A stretch of 64,000 nucleotides of DNA, taken from positions 124,001 through 188,000 of the forward strand of contig JAHBXW010000009.1 in NCBI GenBank assembly GCA_019636235.1, read 5' to 3'. The notes beneath the pieces were generated by a model, which was not told the origin of the DNA, did not search any database, and was given only the letters and a program-made list of their open reading frames with translations. This document shows, piece after piece, positions 27,983 to 35,714 of the stretch. Each line of letters begins with the position of its first letter. Positions within the stretch are counted from its first letter, which is position 1. Source of the DNA: Planctomyces sp. GTDB lineage: Bacteria; Planctomycetota; Planctomycetia; Planctomycetales; Planctomycetaceae. Position numbers and translations under genes: made by a program.

Positions 27983-28633
27983 TCAGAGACAGGCGCGGGG
28001 AGCGTTCTCCGGATCGCGAATCGCCGATCCGGGCGCTGCTTCGATGCGGCGGAAGAACACCTGTCGGACGCGAAACCCCAGCGAGCGGTACAATTGCCCG
28101 GCCGAACGATTACAGGCCGTGACGTCGAGCTGAGCGACCTGGCAGCCCAGCGCCCGGCAGCTTCGGAGAGCCCTGACGAGCAGGGCGCGTCCCAGGCCGC
28201 GGCCCCGGAACTCAGGCAGCACGCCGAGCGTCTGCACTTGGACGACGCCCCGGCCCGCCTCGATGCACAGGATCGCGCCGCAGGGGAGCGCGGGCGTGCT
28301 GCGTCCCTGCCACCGCTCGATCAGCCAGGCGCCCTCTGGAATGAACCGGCAGTTCGCAGCCGTGTTGCGGACCATCTCGTCCGAGCCTTCCAACGTGGCG
28401 AGCGCTGGAATGAGGGCGGCGTCCAGGCCCGATCGAAAGCTCTCGTGAAGAACGATGGAAATGACAGGCGTGAGTTCGGGCCGCCAGCGCCTCCAGCCGA
28501 AGCGCGCCTCGAGTTCGGCGCCCGGCAACGGCGCCCGCGCCAGGTCCAGTTCCAGACGGTGACGACGAACAGGTGGGAGTGCGGGATGGTCGAGCACGGG
28601 TGACGCCTTGACGCGGCCGGTTCGGGCGAACAT
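27983..28633 (-). CDS. GNAT-family N-acetyltransferase
   Basis: This protein has 216 residues from the ATG at 28633. The acetyl-CoA binding motif VLPEFRGRGLGRALLVRAL is clear. It is followed by the beta-strand/helix pair QVAQLDVTACNRSAGQLYRSLGF that closes the GNAT fold. The ~110 residues before it may hold a second, degenerate GNAT half. The frame continues upstream to 28822, but that extension is Arg/Pro-rich with little protein character, so I prefer 28633; the ribosome-binding site is weak. Substrate is unknown. It stands alone between lpdA (same strand) and the divergent membrane-protein operon. Confidence 0.75.
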   Translation of the reverse strand: MFARTGRVKASPVLDHPALPPVRRHRLELDLARAPLPGAELEARFGWRRWRPELTPVISIVLHESFRSGLDAALIPALATLEGSDEMVRNTAANCRFIPEGAWLIERWQGRSTPALPCGAILCIEAGRGVVQVQTLGVLPEFRGRGLGRALLVRALRSCRALGCQVAQLDVTACNRSAGQLYRSLGFRVRQVFFRRIEAAPGSAIRDPENAPRACL

Positions 28634-28952
28634 CGCCTGCTGAAAGAATATTCCCGACGCCGGACCCCGGGGAAGGATGGAATCGGGTCCGTGGGCGGTT
28701 CCGCATCGGCGACCGCAGCGTCTCTGGGGGACGCGCCGGTTCTGCGGGGGGGCCGACTCGAAGAACAGGGCGGCGATCGCCGCCGCGTCTCGCCAACCGC
28801 TGCCTCCGCGAGGTTGTGGCATTGAGGTTGCGGCTTTTCGGAATCGCGGGGGCCGTTTACGATCCGCGCCGGCCGCTGGAGACGCCGCCGGCGGTCATGC
28901 GCTCCCTGTCCGGTACGACTCGAACCGGGACGCCCCTTTGTCCGTTTGCGCA

Positions 28953-29663
28953 ATGAACTACAAGCAGCTGGACCCCGATCTGATCGTCGCCACGACGGAG
29001 CAGCTGTGTCGGCGGATTCGGGAGCGGTTTCCGACCGCGGGGCTGAACCGCTGCAGCGAGGCGCTGCTGGAAATCACGCGTCAGTCGAAGGTGCGAGCGG
29101 CGCAGATCGGCGCGCCGATGCGGCGGCTGCGGATCGGCAGCGGCGCGGCCATTCTGTTGATCGTCTGCGTGTTCGTCGCCACGGTGATGCAGGTCCGGCT
29201 GGACGACAAGGATCTGCACTCCGGCGAGCTGATTCAGATTCTCGAGGCGGGCTTCAACGCGGTCGTTCTGGTGGGGGCGATCGTGGTGTTTCTGGTGACT
29301 CTGGAGACCCGGGTCAAGCGCCGCCGGGCGCTGCGCGCAATCCATGAGCTGCGGTCGCTGGCGCATATCATCGACATGCATCAGTTGACGAAGGATCCCG
29401 AGCGGCTGCTGCATGCCGGGGACGACACGGCCTCGTCGCCGAAACGGACGATGACGCAATTCGAGCTCAGCCGCTATCTTGATTACTGCAGCGAGATGCT
29501 GTCGGTGTGCGGCAAGGTCGCTGCGTTGTACATCCAGAACTTTGAGGACTCGGAATCGGTGGTCGCTGTCAACGACCTCGAGGACCTGACATCGGGACTG
29601 ACCCGCAAGATCTGGCAGAAGATCATGATTCTGCACACGCCGAAGGAGGAGGCGCGACGATGA
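28953..29663 (+). CDS. two-TM hypothetical membrane protein
   Basis: This 236-residue protein has an N-terminal helical domain (about 1-58). Two membrane helices (about 62-80 and 99-118) bracket a short exposed loop. The C-terminal cytoplasmic domain contains the striking segment HELRSLAHIIDMHQLTKDPER and a helix SRYLDYCSEMLSVCGKVAALY. I do not assign a family. Topology suggests both termini face the cytoplasm. It is the first gene of a plus-strand run; the next gene starts inside its stop codon (ATGA), so the two are translationally coupled. No clear promoter was found upstream. Confidence 0.8.
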   Translation: MNYKQLDPDLIVATTEQLCRRIRERFPTAGLNRCSEALLEITRQSKVRAAQIGAPMRRLRIGSGAAILLIVCVFVATVMQVRLDDKDLHSGELIQILEAGFNAVVLVGAIVVFLVTLETRVKRRRALRAIHELRSLAHIIDMHQLTKDPERLLHAGDDTASSPKRTMTQFELSRYLDYCSEMLSVCGKVAALYIQNFEDSESVVAVNDLEDLTSGLTRKIWQKIMILHTPKEEARR

Positions 29664-30535
29664 GGAAGCACAGGAATGGAATCCTCAGCGGGGCGGCCCG
29701 CGCGGGCGCGATTGGTCTGGCCGCCAGCCTGATCGCCGGCTGTCAGAAGGCGGACGCGCCCCTCGAATCGGGCTCGATATCCCCGTCTCCGGAACGTCCT
29801 CCGTCCGCGGTCGCATCGAATTCGTCGGGCTCAGCGGCCGCCTCCGACCCGACCAGTCCAGGGTTGCCCGCCGCTGTCGAGACGCCCCAGCTCTCCCGCG
29901 TTCCCGAGCGACCGGAGAGAATCTCGCCGCCGGAAGTCGTCGAGGCCTTCGAGAAGCTGTTTCAGCCGACGGTCGACGCCGCCGATTGGGAACGCACGCA
30001 CGAATCGCTCGTCGATTCCGGGGCCTCGGCCGTGCCCCTGCTGGAAGCCGAACTGAAGTCGGAGGACGTCAACCGCCGCGAGCAGGCGTCGTCGATTCTG
30101 GTGCTGATGGGGCCGGCCGCCGCGGAGGCGGTTCCGGCGCTGTTGGCGGCGCTGAAGGACAATTCGTCGTTCGTGCGGGCCAATGCGGCAGCGGCGCTGG
30201 CACAGTTCCCCGAACAGTTGACGTCGTCGCGGGATGTGCTCGTCGAGTTGCTGGAGTCGGACGAGCCGGAGCTGCGCCGGCTGGCGGCGATGAACCTGTC
30301 GCTGCTGGGCGAGTCGGCGTCGGACCTGGTGCCGCAACTGACGTTGGCGCTGGAGGACGCGGACGCGGATGTCGTGCGTCCGATCGTGGAGCTGCTGGGA
30401 CAGATCGGCCCGGCAGCCCGTCCCGCGCTGCCAAAGCTGCAGCAGATCTCCGTCGAGCGAGACGGGGAGATCCGCGAGGCAGCGACGTTCGCCGTTCAGC
30501 AGATTGAAGCCGAAGCGCCGGTCGCCGATCCGTGA
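29660..30535 (+). CDS. HEAT-repeat lipoprotein
   Basis: This 291-residue protein has a lipoprotein signal with lipobox LIAGC (C28). A Ser/Pro-rich linker (about 30-90) is followed by HEAT/armadillo-type helical repeats (about 105-285): LLEAELKSEDVNRREQASSI, PALLAALKDNSSFVRANAAA, LLESDEPELRRLAAMNLSLL and ALEDADADVVRPIVELLGQI. It should be anchored to a membrane facing the periplasm. Such repeats bind proteins; no enzymatic domain is present. It overlaps the preceding two-TM gene by ATGA and precedes the MutL-like gene by 77 bases, so it is probably part of the same transcript. Confidence 0.85.
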   Translation: MRKHRNGILSGAARAGAIGLAASLIAGCQKADAPLESGSISPSPERPPSAVASNSSGSAAASDPTSPGLPAAVETPQLSRVPERPERISPPEVVEAFEKLFQPTVDAADWERTHESLVDSGASAVPLLEAELKSEDVNRREQASSILVLMGPAAAEAVPALLAALKDNSSFVRANAAAALAQFPEQLTSSRDVLVELLESDEPELRRLAAMNLSLLGESASDLVPQLTLALEDADADVVRPIVELLGQIGPAARPALPKLQQISVERDGEIREAATFAVQQIEAEAPVADP

Positions 30536-30612
30536 CGGACTCCGCCCTTTCGATCCCGGCGTCCGCTCGCCGCCCTGACCCGCATTGACCGACCTCCAGA
30601 ACTCCCGACGCC

Positions 30613-32442
30613 ATGCCGCTCCCCGCACCGGAGAACCTCAACGTCATCCTGGCGACCGACTGCGGCAGCACGACGACCAAGGCGATCCTGATCGAGAAGG
30701 TCAACGGGCATTACCGGCAGACGTTCCGGGGCGAGGCCCCGACGACCGTCGAGGAGCCGGTGGCGGACGTCACGGTGGGGGTCGTCAACGCGGCGACGGA
30801 AGTCGGCGAGCTCGCGGGCCGGCCGCTCGTCGATGAACAGGGGCAATTGATCCGCCCGGCGCGGGACGGACGCGGCTGCGACATCTACATCTCGACATCG
30901 TCGGCCGGCGGCGGTCTGCAGATGCTGGTGACGGGCGTGGTCCGCGAGATGACAGCCGCCAGCGCGAAGCGCGCGGCGCTGGGCGCGGGGGCCATCGTGA
31001 TGGACACGATCGCCTCCAACGACAAGCGCCGACCGCACGAGCAGATTCAGCGGATTCGGGAACTGCGTCCGGACATGATCCTGATGGCGGGGGGCACGGA
31101 TGGCGGCACGGTGACGCACGTCGTGCAGACGGCCGAGCTGATCGCCCCCGCGCGGCCGCAACCGCGGTTCGGCGGGCAATACCGCATGCCCGTGATTTTC
31201 GCAGGAAACCGGGATGCCGCGCCGCACGTCGCCGAGGTGCTGAAGGACATCGTCGATCTGTCGATCGTCGAGAATCTCCGTCCGGTGCTGGAACAGGAGA
31301 ACCTGGGTCCGGCGCGGGACGCGATCCATGACTTGTTCCTCGAGCACGTCATGGCGCACGCTCCGGGGTACGACAAGTTGATCGCGTGGGCGGACGCGCC
31401 CATCATGCCCACGCCGGGCGCCGTCGGCGACATCCTGCAGGAGATCGCGCGGCAGCGGGGCATCAACGTCGTGGGCGTGGACATCGGCGGCGCGACGACC
31501 GACGTGTTCAGCGTCTTCGAAAGCGGCGGGCAATCGGTGTTCAACCGGACTGTCAGCGCCAACCTGGGGATGAGCTACTCGATTTCGAACGTCTGCTCGG
31601 AGGCGGGCTTCCCGATGATCCTCCGCTGGGTGCCGATCGAAATGAACGAGCGCGAGCTGCGGAATCGCGTGAAGAACAAGATGATCCGCCCCACCACGAT
31701 CCCGCAGACGCTGGAGTCGCTGATCTTCGAGCAGGCCGTGTCCCGGGAAGCCCTGCGGCTGGCCTACCTGCAGCACCGGGAATTCGCGACGACGTTGAAG
31801 GGCGTGCAGCAGCAGCGGTCGGTGGGGGACACCTTCTCGCAGCAATCCGGGGGGGCGTCCGTCGTGGACAACATGAAGCTGGATCTGCTGGTCGCCTCGG
31901 GCGGCGTGTTGTCGCACGCTCCGCGGATGGAGCAGACGGCGGCCATGCTGATCGACGCGTTCGAACCCGAGGGGGTGACGGAGCTGGCGAAGGACAGCAT
32001 CTTCATGATGCCGCACCTGGGGGTGCTGGCGCAGGTGCATCCGCAGGCCGCGGTTGAAGTGTTCGAGCGGGATTGCCTGATCACGCTGGGGACCTGCATC
32101 GCTGCGGCGGGGGCCACGCGTCCGGGCCGGGAGTGTTTTCGATACGTCGTGGAATTTGGCGACCAGCGGGCAGAGGGAGAAATGCCGTTCGGCGATCTGC
32201 GGCTGATCCGCCTGGGGCCGGAGCAGACGGCGCGGGTCGAGATCACGCCGGCGCGGGGCGTGGACGTCGGCGCGGGGCCTGGCAAGCCGCTGGTCCGGGA
32301 GGTTCGCGGCGGGACTGTCGGACTGATTCTGGACGCCCGCGGCCGGCCGCTGCAGTTGCCCGAGAATCGCGAGGAATGCCGCATCGTCGCGGACCGCTGG
32401 GCCCGCGCCCTGGAAATGTATCCCGACCTGAACTCCCTGTGA
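30613..32442 (+). CDS. MutL/GlmL-family ASKHA ATPase
   Basis: This 609-residue member of the acetate/sugar kinase-Hsp70-actin superfamily resembles GlmL/MutL, the protein associated with B12-dependent glutamate mutase (not the mismatch-repair MutL). The phosphate-1 motif is TDCGSTTTKAI (15-25). Phosphate-2 is GVDIGGATTDVFSV (near 290). A third glycine segment is ASGGVLSHAP. GlmL is thought to reactivate the B12 enzyme. Here the protein is longer than typical GlmL, with a ~100-residue C-terminal extension, and no mutase S or E subunit gene is nearby. It is followed by a barrel/KOW-like gene and an FN3 membrane gene, suggesting another client. ATG 30613 places the first motif normally. Confidence 0.85.
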   Translation: MPLPAPENLNVILATDCGSTTTKAILIEKVNGHYRQTFRGEAPTTVEEPVADVTVGVVNAATEVGELAGRPLVDEQGQLIRPARDGRGCDIYISTSSAGGGLQMLVTGVVREMTAASAKRAALGAGAIVMDTIASNDKRRPHEQIQRIRELRPDMILMAGGTDGGTVTHVVQTAELIAPARPQPRFGGQYRMPVIFAGNRDAAPHVAEVLKDIVDLSIVENLRPVLEQENLGPARDAIHDLFLEHVMAHAPGYDKLIAWADAPIMPTPGAVGDILQEIARQRGINVVGVDIGGATTDVFSVFESGGQSVFNRTVSANLGMSYSISNVCSEAGFPMILRWVPIEMNERELRNRVKNKMIRPTTIPQTLESLIFEQAVSREALRLAYLQHREFATTLKGVQQQRSVGDTFSQQSGGASVVDNMKLDLLVASGGVLSHAPRMEQTAAMLIDAFEPEGVTELAKDSIFMMPHLGVLAQVHPQAAVEVFERDCLITLGTCIAAAGATRPGRECFRYVVEFGDQRAEGEMPFGDLRLIRLGPEQTARVEITPARGVDVGAGPGKPLVREVRGGTVGLILDARGRPLQLPENREECRIVADRWARALEMYPDLNSL

Positions 32443-32515
32443 TCCGACCGGCTCGCGCCGCAGGCCATAAACCAACTCCTTCAACCCACACGCCCCGAAC
32501 GTCCCGCATCGCACC

Positions 32516-33643
32516 ATGGCACACGCATACACGCCCGGACTGCTGGTGACTCCCCGGATGCGGCACCGGGTGCGGCGCGTCCTGCCGATCGCCGGCGACG
32601 TGCTGGTCGAGCAGGGGGCGGCGGTCGGCTCGCAGGATGTCGTCGCCCGCACCTACATGCCGGGCGACGTGACGCCCATCAACCTCGCCAATCAGCTGGC
32701 GATGCCTCCCGGCGAACTGGCGGGCGTGCTGCTCAAGCAGCCTGGCGAGGCCATCCAGAAGGGGGAGCCGCTGGCCCGAACAAAGGGGTTGTTCGGATGG
32801 TTTCAGTCGGAGTTCAAGTCGCCGGCGTCGGGGACGCTGGAGTCGGTGTCGAGCGTCACGGGGCAGGCGATGATCCGCAGCGCGCCGTTGCCCGTGCAGG
32901 TGCTGGCCTACGTGGACGGGACGGTGATTGACGTGCTGCCGGGCGAAGGGGTCATCGTGGAGGCGGACGTGGCCTTCATTCAGGGGATTTTCGGCGTGGG
33001 CGGAGAGGCGTACGGGCCGATCCGCTGCATCGCGCGGTCGGCGAGCGAGGACGTGACTCCGGAATCGATTCCCGCGGACGTTCGCGGGGCAGTGCTCGTG
33101 GGCGGGGCGCGCATTCATCACTCGGCGATTCAGAAGGCGGTCGAACTCGGCGCGGCGGCGATCGTCGGCGGCGGCATCGACGACCAGGACCTGAAGACCG
33201 TGCTGGGCTACGATCTGGGCGTGGCGATCACCGGTTCGGAGAAGCTGGGCGTCACGATCATCATCACCGAAGGTTTCGGGGACATCGCGATGGCCGACCG
33301 GACGTTCGAACTGCTGCGCAGCCACGATGGGGCGCGCGTATCGGTCAACGGATCGACGCAGATTCGGGCCGGCGTGCAGCGGCCGGAGATCGTCATTCCG
33401 TTGGCGGATGAGGCGGCGTCCGGGGACGTCCAGGGAGCGCACGGCGGCGGCGTGCTGCAGGTGGGGTCGCCAGTGCGGATGATTCGCGATCCCTATTTCG
33501 GGATTCTGGGGACGGTGGCCGCGCTGCCGCACGAGCCGCAGATGCTGGGGTCCGGATCGCGGGCGCGGGTGCTGGAGGTGACGTGTCGGGACGGTCGTCG
33601 CGTGACCGTGCCCCGCGCCAACGTGGAGATTGTGGGAGCCTGA
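32516..33643 (+). CDS. hypothetical protein with barrel-like and KOW-like segments
   Basis: This 375-residue protein has no signal peptide. The first ~160 residues read as compact beta barrels of the lipoyl/RnfC hybrid type: LLKQPGEAIQKGEPLARTKG, then SPASGTLESVSSVTGQ, then YVDGTVIDVLPGEGVIV. The central part is alpha/beta (AAAIVGGGIDDQDL, GVTIIITEGFGDIAM). The C-terminus looks KOW-like: DPYFGILGTVAAL followed by ARVLEVTCRDGRRVTVPRANVEIV. I do not recognise a named family. It starts 73 bases after the MutL-like gene and ends five bases before the FN3 gene. It may be an adaptor between the ATPase and the membrane protein; that is inference. Confidence 0.8.
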   Translation: MAHAYTPGLLVTPRMRHRVRRVLPIAGDVLVEQGAAVGSQDVVARTYMPGDVTPINLANQLAMPPGELAGVLLKQPGEAIQKGEPLARTKGLFGWFQSEFKSPASGTLESVSSVTGQAMIRSAPLPVQVLAYVDGTVIDVLPGEGVIVEADVAFIQGIFGVGGEAYGPIRCIARSASEDVTPESIPADVRGAVLVGGARIHHSAIQKAVELGAAAIVGGGIDDQDLKTVLGYDLGVAITGSEKLGVTIIITEGFGDIAMADRTFELLRSHDGARVSVNGSTQIRAGVQRPEIVIPLADEAASGDVQGAHGGGVLQVGSPVRMIRDPYFGILGTVAALPHEPQMLGSGSRARVLEVTCRDGRRVTVPRANVEIVGA

Positions 33644-33647
33644 GCCG

Positions 33648-34853
33648 ATGTTGTTGCCATTTCGCTGCCTGCTGCTGGCGTTCGCCGGAATCGCCGGCCT
33701 GTCCGTTGCGGCGCAGGCCGCGCCTCCATCGCCCCCGGGAGCGATCGAAGTTCGGGACGCGGCGTGGGACGCGGGCACAGCTGTCGACCTGAGCTTGTTT
33801 CCGTCGGCGGACGAAAGTCAGGATGCGCCGCTGGAGTACGTTGTGCAGATGTCGCACGAGCAGAACGGCGTGTTCAGGGAGATGCCGGCGACGGTCGAAT
33901 CGCGGAGTTCGAATCAGGTCGTCCTCAGGGTCGCGGGACTGACGGCGGGTCAGGAGCATTGGTTCCGCGCGGCGGCTGTGAACGAGGCGGGGGAACGTTC
34001 GGCCTGGACCGCTGCGGGCACATCCGTGAGTCCGGTCCAGCAGTGGTTTGACGGTCGCAAACTGGGCTTTCTGGCGATCCTGTCGACCGTATGCGGATCG
34101 ATTCTGGCATTCATCGCGCTGGCTCGCTCGGGGGCGCGGCTGTGGATTCGGCGGATCACGGGACTGGACGCGATCGACGAGGCGGTGGGCCGGGCGACGG
34201 AAATGGGGCGGCCGTGCCTGTATATCGCGGGCGTTCAGGACCTCAATGAAATTGAAACGATCGCCGGCATTACGGTGCTGTCGCGCGTGGCCGAGAAGGC
34301 GGCTGAATACGATGCGACGGTCGTCATGCCGACGAGCCGATCGCTGGTGATGACGGCCGCGCGGGAAACGACGCAGGCGGCCTACATGACGGCGGGCCGC
34401 CCGGACGCCTACCAGGAGGACCGCATCTATTACGTGACGGACGAGCAGTTCGGGTTCGTGGCCCACGTCACGGGGCTGATGCAGCGGGAGAAGCCGGCGG
34501 CCTGCTTTTACATGGGGCAGTTCTACGCGGAGTCGCTGATGCTCGGCGAAACGGGCAACACGGTCGGCGCCATTCAGATCGCCGGCACGGCACAGCCGGC
34601 GCAGCTGCCGTTCTTCGTGGCGGCGTGCGACTATACGCTGATCGGCGAGGAGTTCTTCGCGGCGTCGGCGTATCTGTCGGGCGATCCGGATCAGTTGGGA
34701 AGTCTGAAGGGTCAGGATGTGGGCAAGCTGGTCGTAGCGGTGCTGCTGTTCGTGGGTTGCGGGCTGTTGACGCTGCAGAATCTGGCTCCGTCGCAGACGT
34801 GGGCGCAAGCGGGGGCGGACTGGCTGGCGAATTCGTTGTTGAGTTCGGGGTGA
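33648..34853 (+). CDS. FN3-domain membrane protein (DUF6754-like)
   Basis: This 401-residue protein has a signal peptide (about 1-23) and an extracytoplasmic fibronectin type III domain (about 27-130, with LRVAGLTAGQEHWFRAAAVNEAG). A membrane helix follows (about 141-162). The cytoplasmic domain holds GRPCLYIAGVQDLNEIETIAGI, ATVVMPTSRSLVM and GETGNTVGAIQIAGTA, and a last membrane helix lies at about 358-380. From memory the cytoplasmic part resembles DUF6754; this needs a profile search. Planctomycetes and some Chloroflexi appear to pair such proteins with MutL-like ATPases. It starts four bases after the previous stop. An eroded XRE-type coding region follows directly. Confidence 0.8.
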   Translation: MLLPFRCLLLAFAGIAGLSVAAQAAPPSPPGAIEVRDAAWDAGTAVDLSLFPSADESQDAPLEYVVQMSHEQNGVFREMPATVESRSSNQVVLRVAGLTAGQEHWFRAAAVNEAGERSAWTAAGTSVSPVQQWFDGRKLGFLAILSTVCGSILAFIALARSGARLWIRRITGLDAIDEAVGRATEMGRPCLYIAGVQDLNEIETIAGITVLSRVAEKAAEYDATVVMPTSRSLVMTAARETTQAAYMTAGRPDAYQEDRIYYVTDEQFGFVAHVTGLMQREKPAACFYMGQFYAESLMLGETGNTVGAIQIAGTAQPAQLPFFVAACDYTLIGEEFFAASAYLSGDPDQLGSLKGQDVGKLVVAVLLFVGCGLLTLQNLAPSQTWAQAGADWLANSLLSSG

Positions 34854-34858
34854 GGGAC

Positions 34859-35117
34859 ATGATGATCGACGCCTGGATCGAGAACCATTGTCTCGTGCTG
34901 TTGTCGCCGGTCTTCTCGCGCGATTCGCACGCTGCGGGAGTCGCAGGGATTGAAGCAGGCCGATATCCCGGGCATCACCGATCGGCAGTTGCGTCGTGTT
35001 GAGCACGGCGAACAGGCGGCTTCGAAGTCGACTCTGGACGCGCTCGCCCGGGCTCATTCCCTGTCGCTGGCGGACTACGTCGCTCGACTCGCGAAGCAGG
35101 TCGCCGCGACCGGCTGA
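34859..35117 (+). pseudogene. frameshifted XRE-type helix-turn-helix gene remnant
   Basis: From about 34920 to the TGA at 35115-35117 one frame encodes a good XRE domain: RTLRESQGLKQADI, then TDRQLRRVEHGEQ, then STLDALARAHSLSLADYVARL. That frame has two TGA codons at 34860-34865 and no ATG, GTG or TTG before the domain. The two ATGs at 34859 and 34862 are in other frames; from 34862 a +1 shift is needed to reach the domain. Either a small frameshift broke the gene, or it uses an unusual start (CTG at 34932) or recoding. It lies six bases after the FN3 gene. Confidence 0.6.
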
Positions 35118-35129
35118 GGTCCGCGGACC
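35118..35129. repeat. 12-base perfect palindrome
   Basis: GGTCCGCGGACC sits exactly between the XRE remnant stop and the convergent trpG/pabA stop. It could be an operator-like site or a short hairpin at the transcript ends. Confidence 0.4.
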
Positions 35130-35132
35130 GCT

Positions 35133-35714
35133 TCAGAGCTTCAGGAAGTTCTCGAGCAACCGGATGCCGTCCGGCGTCAGGAAGCTTTCGGGGTGAAACT
35201 GCACGCCATGCACCGGATGCGTCCGATGCCGCAGCGCCATCACTTCCCGGGGATGGTCGGCGTCCTCGGTCCAGCCGCAGGCGACCAGGTCCGGCGTCAG
35301 CGTAGAGGCCGGCACGATCAGGCTGTGGTACCGCGTCGCCTGCATCGGGTTCGGCAGCCCCGCGAACAAACCCTGGCCGTCGTGATGAATCAGCGACGTC
35401 TTGCCGTGCATCAGGCGATCGGCACGGACGACCTGCGCGCCGTACACCTCCGCCAGGCACTGGTGGCCCAGGCAGACGCCCAGCACCGGCCGCGTCGGAC
35501 CGAAATGCTCGATGACCTCCTTGGACAGCCCGGCCTCGCCCGGCGAGCAGGGACCCGGCGACACAATGACCCGTTCGGGGTTCAGCGCCGCGATCTCAGG
35601 AATCGTGATCTGATCGTTCCGCGCGACGCGGATGTCCAGCCCCGGATCGAGCTCCCCCAGCCGCTGCACGAGGTTGTAGGTGAACGAATCGTAGTTATCG
35701 AGAACGAAGATCAT
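35133..35714 (-). CDS. trpG: glutamine amidotransferase, anthranilate/aminodeoxychorismate synthase component II
   Basis: This 193-residue class I amidotransferase releases ammonia from glutamine for chorismate-using synthases. The nucleophile is in VLGVCLGHQCLAEVYG (Cys79), the oxyanion segment is SPGPCSPGEAG, and the catalytic His-Glu pair is in HGVQFHPESFLT. Length and motifs fit TrpG and PabA equally; many bacteria use one subunit for both tryptophan and folate synthesis. No trpE or pabB is in the window. Its start overlaps the end of the upstream transglutaminase gene by 20 bases, so it is translationally coupled to an unrelated envelope operon. Confidence 0.93.
   Translation of the reverse strand: MIFVLDNYDSFTYNLVQRLGELDPGLDIRVARNDQITIPEIAALNPERVIVSPGPCSPGEAGLSKEVIEHFGPTRPVLGVCLGHQCLAEVYGAQVVRADRLMHGKTSLIHHDGQGLFAGLPNPMQATRYHSLIVPASTLTPDLVACGWTEDADHPREVMALRHRTHPVHGVQFHPESFLTPDGIRLLENFLKL

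Noticed and set aside
30613-32442. DNA mismatch repair MutL
   Set aside because: Motifs are of the ASKHA type (DCGSTTTK, DIGGATTD), not the GHKL ATPase of mismatch-repair MutL; only the name is shared.
32243-35057. Minus-strand open frames opposite the barrel/KOW and FN3 genes
   Set aside because: Low-complexity Arg/Pro/Ala composition; plus-strand genes are coupled and have signal peptide or TM features.
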